A stretch of DNA of 64,000 nucleotides from positions 1,903,999 through 1,967,998 of the forward strand of contig JADCRB010000012.1 in the NCBI GenBank assembly GCA_021464245.1, read 5' to 3'. The notes below the pieces were generated by a model. It was not told the origin of the DNA, ran no database searches, and was given only the letters and a program-made list of their open reading frames with translations. The number at the start of each line of letters is the position of its first letter. The first letter of the stretch is position 1. Position numbers and translations under genes: made by a program. Of this stretch, positions 45,700 to 58,133 are shown one piece after another. Source of the stretch: Carallia brachiata (taxonomy: Eukaryota; Streptophyta; Magnoliopsida; Malpighiales; Rhizophoraceae).

Positions 45700-46395
45700 A
45701 CAAAAGGGAAAGAACGTGAAAAATTAACAGATTAACAACAAATCACCAAACCATCGTAGTCTGCATCTTCTCAAACAAAGAGGATGGCAAGGCAAAAATC
45801 AAAAACGTAGAATTCGAAAAATTCACTAGCCGCTCTGTGTCTTCAAAGCCATTATCTTAGTCAACATCTCCTGGCGACATTCCCCGCCAGCCCATGGGTC
45901 TTCCAGATTAGGGATGTCGTTTCCACCAAAAAGAAAAAGAAAACAATAAAAAAGCATTAATAGATGAAAAAAGAAAAAGAAAAGGATAAAGAAGTATCAA
46001 TAGACGAAAAAAGAAAGAAGTTTTGATAAAGAATCAAAGTTCCATAAGAAAGAAAACAAGCAAACAGATTCAGCAACATAAACAGCAGTAAAAACAAGAA
46101 TAGGTAATGAAGAGCACAGAATCTTGGGTGATCTTTGGTGTGGTTTTTGAGCGCAGAATCTTGGTGATCCATCAGGCTCCGTTGATTGCAATAACAATGC
46201 TAGAAAGGAAGAAAGAACATAATAAAAAAGAGAGCATCTCGAAGAAAGAATCTGGCAAGGGAAGCGGTCAGCGAGAGAGAGAGGGGGGGAAGAGGCTTGA
46301 GAGGAACCAGACAGAGGAAGTTAGAGAGAAAAAACAAAGTTGATGATTTGACTAGAGTCTTGAGAGAGAGGCACTGGCATGGGTGATTTGTATAG
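45700..46395 (-). promoter_or_regulatory. 5' end of an array unit
   Basis: Leader matching 25.8-26.2 kb, with the same doubled GATCACC.AAGATTCTG block. The TATA position (46386-46394) reads TATACAAA, a weakened form of the 26.2-kb box. Confidence 0.5.
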
Positions 46396-46849
46396 ACGTT
46401 GTGTATTTGCCTTGCAAGAGGACTCTCTTCAAAAGGGTAATTGGTTTGACAATTGCACCGTTATATTAGTCTATTTAAAACAAGAAAAATATAGACAATC
46501 CGCATCATGATAGGACTATTAGGCGTTACAGATAAAATTCAAAATTTCTTAAATCTTATAACGGGTAAAACTAAACTATTGGACCTCTCGTCCTACTTGT
46601 CGCCAAGACATTTCATAATATTGAACAAAATTCCCTAAAGAAAGCAAGCTTCTAATATGAAAGGAAATTAAAAAACAAAAAGGCATCTAAGATGAAACCC
46701 AAAGCAGATTCAAGACATACGTATATAGTTACAATGTTACCACTCAGCTGGAACTACAATTTTCTGCAAATCAGCCAGAAGAGAAGCAGTTGAAGCCATG
46801 GAATAGTAACATTTTGACTTCAAGGACATTTCATGCACTGAGTAATGGA

Positions 46850-47300
46850 CTTACCTCATTGTCTTCAGGCTGGTCCAACTGGTTTTCAAGTCTTTGCAGT
46901 GTCAGACTTTGCAGTGTCAACTCCTTGTTTGGCTTCGCCTCCCAATTATGTAAACTCCATTCTCAGTTAGGATGAGATTAGAGATCTTCACAACTCAAAC
47001 ACCCTCCCCAAAAAATAAGAGTAAAGGACTAATGTGAGTACACGGACAACAAGAGAAAAGGCTTCATTGCCCTTTTTTGTGGACTAATGGAGAACAGATC
47101 CTCCATTTGTTGTTCTAAGTATCCTCCATTTAAAATTGAGGTTCAAAGAAATTAACTTTACTCCTTTTTGGAAAGCTTCCTCTTCTCCAGTCAATTTTTT
47201 GCCCGCTTCATCCGATAACTGAGGGCAAATACGTTTATGCGCATAGCTCATACTCAGAATTAATGTGGTCTGAGGCATTCTCTTCTATGTTCTGCAAGTA
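46850..47300 (-). pseudogene. MCM4-like fragment (LSDEA exon and unassigned exon)
   Basis: Bases 47150-47290 contain SYAHKRICPQLSDEAGKKLT, which matches the MCM4 segment reading SYARKHIHPKLSDEAAEELT. The start of the exon is in another frame. Bases 46850-46965 carry the unassigned exon, with LENQLDQPEDNE before a GT donor. The short spacing shows that the intervening MCM4 exons are deleted in this unit. Confidence 0.75.
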
Positions 47301-49412
47301 GAGAAAAGTTTCATGAGCAATCACTCAATAAAAGCCTTGGAACAGGAAGGACTTACTAAAATTTTCAAGACCTCTGTATTGTCAAAGTGTAATGCCTCTG
47401 TCACGAACCTAGAGATCACATCATAGATGTCAAAATCCCCCTAGGATCTAAGCCATGGTCTCAAGACAGAAGGATCAAAATTCTCCTACGGTTTCACCTG
47501 TTTCAGGATTTTTGCCAACATATGTTGTCTAGCCAACAGCTAAGGCACCCCATACATTGTTCATATGCCACCGCAACATAAGCTTGCCTAACGGACCAGC
47601 TAAGACTTGATGTTACCGACGTCACCAACTTGAAGGATATTGATATCACTACGAAAGCTAGCACCATACGACATATTCAAGGCATTGCCATCAAAGAGCT
47701 ACACTTTGGGCGTCAACTAAGAATCATCCTCACAGCATAACATATTTAGATAGCAATTAAATTGTAGTGAATCCATTAAATGAATCATTGAGTCAAACTT
47801 CTTTAATTACTTGGCAAAAAAGTCCACCTCAGGTCATCCAGCTCTCAAATGTTCGAAGCCAAAGATCTGGTTAGTCTGTCATATATCTCATATCAGGCTG
47901 CCTTGGAAACTCCTTTGATTGCCCCATCTGCAGTTTTCAGCCAGAATAAAATGTAAGGCAAAAAAAATCCTTTTTTTTTTTTTTTTGCGAAAGAAAAGCA
48001 AGAACATATAGTAACACCTTGGCTGGATCAAACTGGACACGTTCCTCAATTATGCATGAGCCAGTACCAACTTACATACTTTGATTGATCATAAATATGT
48101 CAAATCTGTTTCTTGAAGAGCAGCATCCATTTCTCCATGCGTGTACTCTGCAGAATAACGTGGAAGAGAAAGTATAAGAAGAACTTTGGAGTTTTTTTCA
48201 CAGTAAAAAAGAAACATAACTAAAAAAATTTACTTAAAAAGAAAATCTAATATATGAACCATCGCCAAATTCTGTTCTCTTTTCATCTCGTCTATCAAAC
48301 AACTGAAGAAATTCATCTGTTCTTAATTCTCTTGACGCCGCCATGAAATGGACCATCATTGGCTAAGCTGTCAGGATTGATGAATCTTGATTGATCCTTG
48401 AAAATCAAAAGTAGAAAAAGTTAACCGAAATGGAAGAGGAAATTGAAAAAAAATTAACTGGAGAAACAAAAAAAAAAAAAAAACAAAAAGAAAAGAAAAG
48501 AATTACATTATACAAACCATCGCGAAAAATCAAGATTAATCTGTTCTCTTTTCATCTCGTCTATCGAACAACTGAAGAAATTCATCTGTTCTTGACTCTC
48601 TTGACACCGTGAAAGGGACCATCATTCGCTGAACTATCAATATTGATGAAACTTGATTGCTCCTTGACAATCAACAGCAGAAAAAGTTAACCGAAATCGA
48701 AGAGGAAATTGACAAAAATAAACTGGAGAAACAAAAAAAAAAAATTACATTATAGGAACCGTCGTGAAAAATCAATTCCAATTGCGTTGTATTGACTGTT
48801 ATATCTAAAAAAAAAAAAAGACATAATTAATTCAAATTTCCTTATGAGGAAGCAACATCAGTGCTTCCTTCTCCATGCGTCTACTCTGCAAGATCAGGAA
48901 GAGAAAGTACAACAGAAACTATGGGGTTTTCTCACAGTAAAACAAAAATATAACTAAAAAAATTAACATAAAAAGAAAATCTAATATACGAACCATTGCG
49001 AAAATCTGTTCTCTTTTCATCTCCTCGACCAAATAACGGAAGGAATTCGTCTGTTCTTTGATTCTCCTCGACGCCATTAGATAGACTGTTATCCGCTGAA
49101 CTGTCAAGATTGATGAATCTTGATTGATCCTTGATAATCAATGGTAAGAAAAGTTAACCGAAATTGAAGAGAAAATCCTTTGCATCCGCAAAGAATTGAA
49201 AAGCACGGAATAGAAGTTCTCTCTCTCGCCGCCACCACCGGATCCGTATTCCGCACCGCCTTCTTGCTTCCACCTACTTGCAGGGGAGGCGAGACCTCCT
49301 TGCCGGTCTTTCTGCCAATTAAGAGTCAACGTGACCGTTATTTTTGAAGCGAAGAACAAAGAAACACAATACTTTGTAGAGAAGGGAGGAGAAAAGAGAG
49401 CCGTTGGACGGT
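47300..49412 (-). repeat. Tandem leader blocks of array units
   Basis: Blocks at 48250-48470, 48530-48730 and 48970-49160 are near-repeats of each other and of 4980-5150, 30340-30660 and 62030-62160. They share TGTTCTCTTTTCATCTC and a minus-strand frame with DEF..LF.RRDEKRTD. The three side-by-side copies indicate local tandem duplication of a leader exon. Function unknown. Confidence 0.6.
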
Positions 49413-49420
49413 TATTTATA
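49413..49420 (-). promoter_or_regulatory. TATA box of an array unit
   Basis: The minus strand reads CTATAAATA, followed by CCAACGGCTCTC. Best-looking of the array core promoters. The following leader (49140-49330) encodes an open GGAEYGSGGGGE stretch of unknown meaning. Confidence 0.55.
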
Positions 49421-49429
49421 GGCAAGCCT

Positions 49430-52190
49430 GAGGAATGCGTTTGTGAATTGGGCCTTTTTGCCCTTTTCCTTTTCTTACGTGGATTGCGAGTGATCTTTTC
49501 CGCATCAATGGATTTGTTGCTTTTCCTTTTTGGATTAGTGAATTTACATAAACGGGGCCGACCTTTTTTCTTTTCTCAATGAAGTCGTCTTTTTTTTTTT
49601 ATTGGAAAGGAAAAAAATTAGAGAGAGGCAAGAGATAGAGAGTGAAAGAGCTGAAAGAGATGTTGTAGGTCTGTGTAAAATTTATACACTTTCTGAGAAA
49701 TATACATAATGTGAATATGGTAAATAAAATGTGCAAATAATTAATATAAATTGTACATACAGTCATTATAAAAAATTAATTGTGTCTCTGTTGTGATTAT
49801 AGGTACTACATTCTTATGACCAGAATTGAAAAGAAAAATCAAGTGAACTTTTCTTTTGACCAAAAGAAAAAAAAAGAAAAAGTGAACTTTATTATGAGCT
49901 TCTTGTGCTAAAAGACTTGCAGAATCTCAACATAAAATTACATGGAACGAGAGTTCTCATTTTTTATTTAATGAAGTGGCTTTGATTACCCAACAAAAGG
50001 TGTCCATCATTCATTTTAAATATTTATCAATGAAGTTATTGGTACGGGATCTAATGCATAAGGTTTTATTTTATTAAAATTTGATTCCATCTAAAAGCAA
50101 TTTCCTAATTATTTTATATGCATTAAATGTCCTCAAATAAAAGAATTATTTGACTGCTATGTTTATCGCTTAAATTAGATTGCATCATACTACCCGAATC
50201 TTTCATCATGGATTCAACAGAAGATAAACACATGCATGTTTAATTGAATTCAAATGCAGACATCCGACGTTGTTTCGTTGGATAGCAGTAAAATAATTCT
50301 TTCTACACTCTTTAATATGAACCTTAATTTATGTAAACTCTAAGACACACCCAATGTAAAAGGTAAACCTTGATTGTTTCTTGTCCATCCTTCGCCTCCA
50401 AGTTGTTGCCCAATTGGCTTGGAATCAACTTTGAAGGTAAAAAAAATAAAAAAAAAATTCAATCGCCTCAACTCTTCCACTTGTCCAAATTGAGAGCAGT
50501 AATTCTCCGTCCTAATGCAATGGATGGTTCCGCTTTCATCCTGCAGGCCCGATTGGAACGACCTCAGTAGTCCAATTACGTTAAGCAATTTGAAATTAGC
50601 ATACGATTGGTGAATCGCATTAATGGACCCATGATTCTAGAATGGGGACATTGAGAATAAGGTAGCAGTTCCAATTCGTTCCTTCTTGAGCTTCTTGAAA
50701 AGTTCATCAGCTAAGTTTAAGACTCCAACTCTCCAAGGCCTTGAAGGTATGTCCCTTCATGACTCGTGGTTGTAAAAATGAGAAAGTTAAAAGGTAATTA
50801 CCCAACAATCTCATCAGGAAAATTATGTCTATTCAGAAAAGTACAAAAAATTCGAATGATGTAGCTCATCAAATGCTTTGGTAACACTTGAATTTCGAGC
50901 GTTTAGGTTGGGAACATTCGTAACTTATCATTAGACCACAACAATAAGCACTAAGCATGTAATCAAACCAACGAACGTCGAGGAGGATCAAATGGGTTTT
51001 GCTATTTTTGTTGGGTATTTCAACGCGCGATATTTGCAGTAATTTCATCCTACCTTATGCTCGTTCTATGCTCATATGTCTGTCTTACGTAAAAGCCATG
51101 CGGGTACACTGCAGTCTTGTCTGAAGACCATAGTAAACATCAATTCTCTCAATCGCTGCACCTCTATTTCTTCAGATAAGATCCAGCTGGATGATTTTTG
51201 GCATTTTTTTTCCGATCACCAGAACCTTACATTATAAGATTTTAGCAACAATTTAAGAACCGACTGCAAAACCACCAATCATAATAACATTGAGGGATTG
51301 GTGATTTCTAGGTCCCTCCTTTTAATCTTTCTTTTTTTTTTTGATTGTTTTCATTTTTTTTAAGAGGAAGTTAGAATATGAAAATGAGCGGGGGGCCAAG
51401 TAGGAACAGAGCTCTAGAAGGAAGATAGAAAGATGTCAGAAGTACAACAAAAAGAGAATTTTCAGTGCATTAATCCACGGAATGAAAATCACAAATGATA
51501 CAACAATAAATATATCCCTTCACTAGAGTCGATTTGAAGCCACCTAAATTAGATGACCAAACAACATGTTTGCCTAATCAAGTTACTCAAGCTTGTCCCT
51601 GAGCTGGAAACATCTCGGCCTCGCTTTTTAGTGACCTGGAAATTCCCAACTATGAGGACTTTCCTCCCTTACCAGCGTTAAACTAAGGGGTCAACTAAGT
51701 TCATATGTAAAACATGCAAACAAACGAGATGGCAGGACCAATAAAATCTAAGTACTTTAACTTCACCTTGGCAACCTGTCAAGAAAAAATCATCTTGGCA
51801 TTACCTTGACAGGATTTTTTCTTTTTTCAGATTCCACGTCAGGCGAACTAAGCAGAACGTTTTTGAATTGTCAAGGAATCCTTTAATATTTTAAGAAAGA
51901 GAAAGCTTTAACAAGCATCTAAGAAGAATCAACACAGATGGAACACAGCAGCCACTGACCTGGGCTCACAATATTAAGTAAAGTACCTAGAAGCAGTTCA
52001 AGGGCTTCCAAACACATATCAATATGTGCATTCGTTAAAAATAGCTTCTTTCTTCTTTGCTAACATCAACAAGCTTCTCCAGACCTTTCAAATGTACTCA
52101 TGCCAACAAATAAGGGCAAGGGCATGTGGGAAAACTATGAAGAGGGGAGACAGCTTTGTTACCTATTTTCATCTCACTGAACATCCATGC
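49430..52190. other. Intergenic DNA, partly duplicated
   Basis: 49.6-51.9 kb is AT-rich and shows no recognisable exon. A minus-strand open stretch near 50.66-50.75 kb (NLADELFKKLKKERIG) is protein-like but unassigned. From 51.9 kb the sequence matches 18.1 kb. Confidence 0.5.
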
Positions 52191-52195
52191 ACTAC

Positions 52196-54962
52196 CTTAG
52201 CGATGGCTGCCAAAGCAGAAAAGGCTATTCCCTCTCTTTTGGGTGCCATCATTGAGGAGGAAAAAAAATCCAATTTGTTTAAGCTCAGATATCCCAACAA
52301 GAAAAGAAAGTTCAGTCGAAGCAACAGAAGTTAAGCAAAAACAAGATGTAATAGTTTTCATCAATGCATAACTACCGGAGACATGAGCAGACTAAAGGAC
52401 CGATAGTCGCCAACTTGTAGCATGCTGAAATAGACAGCAACAGTTGCTGCTCCAAGCATAAAAACAGTATAATTGTATAGATCATAGTCTGTAATTTAAA
52501 CTTACACTAGTGTCTCAACGGTAAATATTTCTGAAAGGAAGCATCAAATATCAAGTGAAGAATTTCATTATATAAATGAAACTTCAAGAAAAAGATTTTC
52601 CAACCTCCGTACACAGGTGACATGATCCTTACCACCTTTAAAATAACAGCCTTGATACTTGTTTCATTGCAAAGTGTCTACCAATTCAGAAATGAGCACT
52701 AGAGCAGAACCTTATTGTTTGATGAGGTGCAAATATCTGCAGTCAATCATTTGACCATGTTGATAGTGTATGCTATTCTAAGCACAAATGGAGGATGGAA
52801 AACAGTTCAAATTTTACAACTACCACTCACAGAGAAGAAAAGACCAGTAGTTAAGCTATCTTTAGAAGTGCAGCAGGCAGGAACTCAAACACCCAAAAAA
52901 AGAGAAGGACAAGGAAGAGGACGAACAACTCAAACACCCCTCCCCCCAAATAGACGAAAGATAACTAATGATTGAACAAAGACAACATCAGAAAAGTTTG
53001 CACATGATGTAAAAAACATAAAACTTGCATTCAAAAATCACACAAATCCAAAAGAAATACAACAAGGTGAAACCGTAGCATAGCACTTCAATAGCATATT
53101 GGACAAAACATCGAAGCCAGGTTTTGCAACTACCACTATGGGATTTATACTCTTAGCACACCCTTTGGGCCTATTTAGATGCCAAATATCAAAATTGCAT
53201 AAGCAGATTCAATTGATTTTAATAAAGCAGATAAAATTTGCACACAGTACTATCACCCACAAAACAGCATAAGCAGGTGTGGAACCGCATACCAAACACA
53301 AGAAGCGATTTATCTTACCAAATGATGCCCCTTGTAAAAATTTGAGAGGCTTCTTTGATTGTTCCTCAACAAGAACTAAAGCTGGCTTCTTAGACTCTAA
53401 ACAATTAGGAGTGATTATCTACACATAAATGGACTAAGCCCTAAAGCATGCCCGAGAATGATATCAAGAATCAAAAGAAGGAGTTCAAAATATCAGCAAT
53501 GCATGCTTTTGCTCCTTTTCAAGCAACTGATATCCTCAGAATAACATTTGATATCACAGAAAGTGATGCTAGATCAAGATGAGTCATAAAATGAGTCATA
53601 AAATGCTAACCTGATCACGATCTGGAAGTGACTCGTCCTCCTGTAACAATCAAGTGATGCTAGATCAAGATGAATCATAAAATGCTACTTATGAAGTTCT
53701 AGAAACAGAAAGTGACTAAGAAGAGCTTAACCTCAGCTTCAGCAAGTGACTCATCAGCATACACCATGTTTGACAACCAGTCCTGAAAAAGTTAACAGAA
53801 AGTGTAAAAAATTGCACAACTGAAAAGAAAAAAAAAAGGTGATAGCACAACGTTTAAACAAGAAGAACCAAAAAGCTACACCGGAATTAAACGTGGCAAG
53901 AATTCTCCCAAGCTCTCGAGTGGTAATTGTGCTTCGCAGCATACAGACCTGCATGATTTCAATAATTAAGGGCCAAAAGGTGCATAGACTTCTGTTTATA
54001 GACTGATGCGAAAGCACATACTGTTTGATTTTACATGAAATGAGCTTTAACTTGTTGCTTTCACAAATTTAACAAGTTTTTATAACAAAGATTAGTGGTT
54101 TCAACTCCTCCACAAGTTGAAAACAAAATTTTGATAAGTAAGATTTGTTATCCTGATACTAGAGGACCAACAGGTGACAAACTTAGGGTTAAATCTGCAG
54201 TCTTTCCTATAAAGAAATGGATCTAGTAGGTAGTACCTAGTGCCTACATCCAGGACTCCAAACAAGAATTTTAAGCTACAAAGATGGTTAAAAGATTTAA
54301 TTACAGAGTAAAGGAATACCAGAATTCACAGGCTTCCAGAGCCACTTCATCATCACTGCCCTTGTTTGACTGGCAAAATGTATTCAGCTATTTCTTTCAA
54401 ATGTGGCTGAGTTTCGTGCAGAAGTTATGACATTAACAAGGTGAAGATGGAGACAACATAAAAACTAAGTACATGATGTTGAGATTGCGACATTCACTGA
54501 GTGCACAATGCAATAGAAAAGGAATGCAAAACAACTGTCCTTGAACAAATAATGTCCATGCAAGATGTAATATAAACTACAAGGGCAAAAAAGACTCACT
54601 CACCTCCAAGAAAGATGGACGAACCTCTATTAGCTGAACATAAGAAATGCAAAGGAAATGGAACAAAGTCATCATCCCGCAATTCTTTCGATAAGTAAAA
54701 ACTTACAAGAAGCCCAAATGTAACAATGAAGATAAGAAATGCACAAAAGGTGAAACTTTTTTCACAAAAACCATGAGGTAACCAACCAAAAATACTAAAA
54801 AGAGGTTTTGCTCTAAAATTACCAGCAAATTGGGCAAGGAAAAATAGCTAAAGATCCAATTACAATAAGCATGAGACAAAATATTCACCAATTTCCTCAC
54901 TTCTGGGGCAGGGTCATGAGCAAGAGCAAACAACCCTTGAGATTCTGATTTATGTATAGAGC
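52196..54962 (-). pseudogene. Transportin-1-like gene fragment (five exons)
   Basis: Exons in order on the minus strand: 54889-54962 (ends QGLFALAHDPAPEVRKL before a GT donor; the start needs a frame correction and has lost codons); 53882-53949 (CCEAQLPLESLGEFLPRLIP, GT donor); 53732-53782 (51 bases, LSNMVYADESLAEAE, AG and GT borders); 53611-53640 (30 bases, EDESLPDRDQ); and 52196-52260 (KREGIAFSALAAIAK). They follow the order in plant transportin-1, the importin-beta-type receptor that carries RNA-binding proteins into the nucleus. Later exons and the C-terminal HEAT repeats are absent. Short exons are clean while others are damaged. This is a truncated duplicate. Confidence 0.8.
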
Positions 54963-55493
54963 CTGCAAGCAATTCAGATATAACATTGCAATCTGCCAGC
55001 AATATTGGAAAATATTTCAGGGTCATCAAGTTGATCCCCTGTTCTTTGGAATACCATTCAAATATTCATGTGATTGCATATGGATGGGTCATCAAGTTGT
55101 TGTCTTTATCCTTTTCCAGATAAATTATTACTTTTATAACCGACATCTTGATGTTTTAATAGCACTACTATACAAAATGCAAGAGAACCCAAAAGAGTGG
55201 GCGAAGATGATAAAAAGATTCAAGAAAAACCAAATCACCATTGTAAAGCAACACAAGAACTAGAACAAACATCACATATAGATTCCCAACTGAAATCATT
55301 CAAGAAAGAATAGAGAGAACAAAGAAAGACTCATCACTCAAGAACTCCACAATCAACGCCGAAACTGAATTACCCCATCAAAGATGACGACTCAGGGAAA
55401 AGGAAAAGAAGAAAAAGAAAACCCAGAACTATTTTTTCAGGAGACATTAGAAAGAAACAAAGAAACAAAACCCAATCAAGAAGAATGGTCCGC

Positions 55494-55585
55494 CTGAGCA
55501 TGGGCAAGAATGAAAGCGAGGTAATTATTGAAATCCGGTAACAGGTAATAGTGTTTGAGTTGCTGTCAAATCTGGGACTTGTCAG
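55494..55585 (-). pseudogene. Transportin-1-like second exon, duplicate A
   Basis: ADKSQI, an in-frame TGA where the family has W, then QQLKHYYLLPDFNNYLAFIL. It is a second copy of the exon at 56480-56578, about 1 kb downstream of it. The donor position reads GC instead of GT. Confidence 0.8.
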
Positions 55586-55706
55586 CTCCTCTTCCCTCGA
55601 TTTGTTGTTGTCTTTATTCATTTTCAGATAAATTGAATTTCTTCCATTACCGATGTCTTGATATTTTAGCAGCAATACTGTACAACATGCCAGATAACCG
55701 AAAACT

Positions 55707-55719
55707 GGGGGGGGGGGGG
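55707..55719. repeat. G13 homopolymer
   Basis: Thirteen consecutive G in AT-rich DNA. Confidence 0.9.
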
Positions 55720-56479
55720 CAAGGAGAAAAAGATTCAAGAAAAACCAAACCATCATTAATAAGCAGTACAAGAATTAGGAAAAATAGCGAAAAGAAATTC
55801 CCAAGTAAAACACATTCAAGAAAGAAAAAAGAAAATCAAGAAAGATTCAGGAACTCCACAATCAAGAGCGACACTGAAATCCCCAATCAAAGACCACATG
55901 ATCAGATGATCCAATCAGGACAAGAACCCGGCTATTGTTAAAGCGCTTTAGATTATTAGAAAGGCTATTCTAATATAAGGAACTTTAAAAGAGAAGAGTT
56001 AGGCTATTCCTTCATACATCCTTTGTAAGAAAGCGCTAGCTTGTATATGTTAGTTCGCTGCCGCATTGCACCCAAACTGCCAGCAATTTGATCACAACCC
56101 CACCATACAAAAGGAAAAAAAGAAAAGGAGAAGCAAAATAAGAAAAAGAAAACCCAGAACAAGGAAAAACACCAAAAACAAATTCCCAAGTGAAATCATT
56201 CAAGAAAGAACAAACAGAACCAAGAAACACCCAGGAACTCTACAATCAACACTGACGCTGAATTCCCCAACGAAAGATCACACAATCGGACAATCCAATA
56301 AGAAGAAAAAAAAAACCATCAAACTGCCAGAAAATTGATTACAGTTCCACTGTACAAAAGAAATGAAAAAGAAAAGATAAGGAAGAAAAGAACAAGAAAA
56401 CCCAGAAATATGTATATATATTTTTTTTTTTCCTGCATAAAGATAAAAAAAACAAAACTAAATTGATAAGAAGGGCTAC

Positions 56480-56578
56480 CTCAGCACGGGCAAAGAATGA
56501 AAACAAGACAATTGTTGAAATCAGAGTGCTGGGAATAATGTTGGAGTTGCTGCCAAATCTGGGACTTATCAGCAGAAA
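56480..56578 (-). pseudogene. Transportin-1-like second exon, duplicate B
   Basis: [20 protein letters not shown] then CLVFIL, followed by one extra T that puts the normal RAE end out of frame, then a GT donor. Matches the N-terminal HEAT repeat of transportin-1. The flanking 0.5 kb is shared with duplicate A. Confidence 0.82.
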
Positions 56579-56788
56579 AAAAGGGTCATATGAAGGCATT
56601 CACAGATTTCAATATTGAAAACTACAACACTCTACTAAAATTGTCATCAACATGCAAAGATAATATCACCTCAGCATCTAATCAACATTATTCTTTTCCA
56701 CAAGCAAACCCTCAGCAGAACTAAAGACATGATTAAACAAGTTCATGAAAGTCAACCGTAAAATGCAAGATGCATAAAAAACTTTCAC

Positions 56789-57530
56789 CTGTACATTTGA
56801 AACAGCCTGAGCAATAGCTTTTACCACAACAACCTCTACAATGTTTGTGATCTTTGGATGCCTACAAAGCAGATGGAAAATTAATTGTTGCAACTTGTTG
56901 TAAGTTACAATCCATTTTGGGCTCACTAAGGAGCATAAAAGAGGATCAACAAGAAAAGTTTTAACTTACTTGCGCACTCTGTCAGACGATCTGTTGTTTT
57001 CAAGAAGTGAAAGACATATATGAAGGCCTTGAGCGGTATTTTCCTACCACAAAGAGATAGAGGTCCAAACAACAAAATTCATGGACCCAAAAACAAGACA
57101 ACAGGGGCCACTTTCCATGTAAAAAAAACAAGGAGACTCCCGAAGGCAAGAGCCCTTGTTTTCCCTCGGCACCCAAAAAAATTATAAAAACTCATTCAAA
57201 ATAAAGATTGCGGATTCAAGATTCTAATTTCTTGATTCTCCAAATAATTGAAGACTAACAAAGTTGAATCTTGAAACCAAGAACATAAATCCAAGCACGC
57301 AAACACAGCGCATGCAAAAGAAAGAAAAAAAAAAAGAAACTGAAAAAGCGCTCTTTCAAGTCAATCAAGAAAGATATAAAGATTGATAAAAAAAAAAAAA
57401 GGATAAATACCAAATGGAACTGTATACCTAGAAGAATGCGCTTTCGGCAATCTTTCAGGGCGGAATAACGATGGCGAGCCTCAGCGTCTAGCGGTCGGAG
57501 ATCAAATTCCAAGATCGCCAAGAAAGACAT
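56789..57530 (-). pseudogene. MON2-like gene 5' fragment (exon 1 and two internal exons)
   Basis: Exon 1 (57428-57530) starts ATG at 57530 with MSFLAILEFDLRPLDAEARH, then shifts frame before its GT donor. Exon 56970-57043 (74 bases, AG/GT borders) reads ENTAQGLHICLSLLENNRSS without a break. Exon 56789-56861 (73 bases, AG/GT) reads HPKITNIVEVVVVKAIAQAV then SNVQ. All match MON2/SEC7-related ARM-repeat proteins of the Golgi/trans-Golgi network. The second and third are far apart in the parent, so internal exons are missing here. Transportin-like exons follow immediately downstream, giving a MON2-transportin chimera. Confidence 0.8.
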
Positions 57531-57539
57531 GGCCGGGGC

Positions 57540-57840
57540 ATCATGCGGCCGCACACGGACTTCTGGCAATATTGCAATGCCAAGAAAAAGGAGAGAACGA
57601 AACAAGAAAGTATAGAGAGAGAGAGGAAGGAAAAGAGAACAGAAATGAGGGAGGGAGAGAGAGAGAAGGAGGGAGACAGAGAGAGAGGGAGAAGAGAGGG
57701 TAGGGGTTTGGGAGAGATAATAGTAAAGAAGGAGAGAGAGAGAGGAGTTTGGGAGACCAAGAGGGGGCCTCCATTTTTTAGACGATCAGAAAATTAAGAA
57801 AAAGAGCCGTTGCAATTGCGCATGTTGAGGACACGTGTGG
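57540..57840 (-). promoter_or_regulatory. CT-rich leader and G-box upstream of the MON2-like exon 1
   Basis: A CT-rich 5' leader on the minus strand (57590-57760) and ACACGTGT (G-box core CACGTG) at 57831-57838. This looks like a retained native promoter. No clear TATA box. Confidence 0.4.
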
Positions 57841-58133
57841 CGTGTGAGCAGAATTGTTGGGCTATGGGCCTGGATCAATTACCTTCACAAACAACTAATT
57901 TTTCTCCATCTTAATCTCCGGAAAAGGCCTTCTCTTCCCACCCAAGAAGGATTTCGCGATTGTTTTCTATCTGTTTTTGACTGATAGCATAATCACTAAA
58001 GAAAAGATGGGACAGTCATCCTGTTAGAACTGCAAAATTCCATAACAACAACACAAATAAAAACATTCATTGGAGCAGCCTTTTTAAAGAACAGCTTTCT
58101 AGAAAATTAATTTTCTTTTTAGCTCAAACATAC

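Noticed and set aside
49140..49330. LAERP..-like start resembling a transportin segment in the 49.4-kb leader
   Set aside because: The match is a few residues only, lies at a TATA-proximal 5' end and is not kept in sibling units at 31.1 or 62.3 kb.
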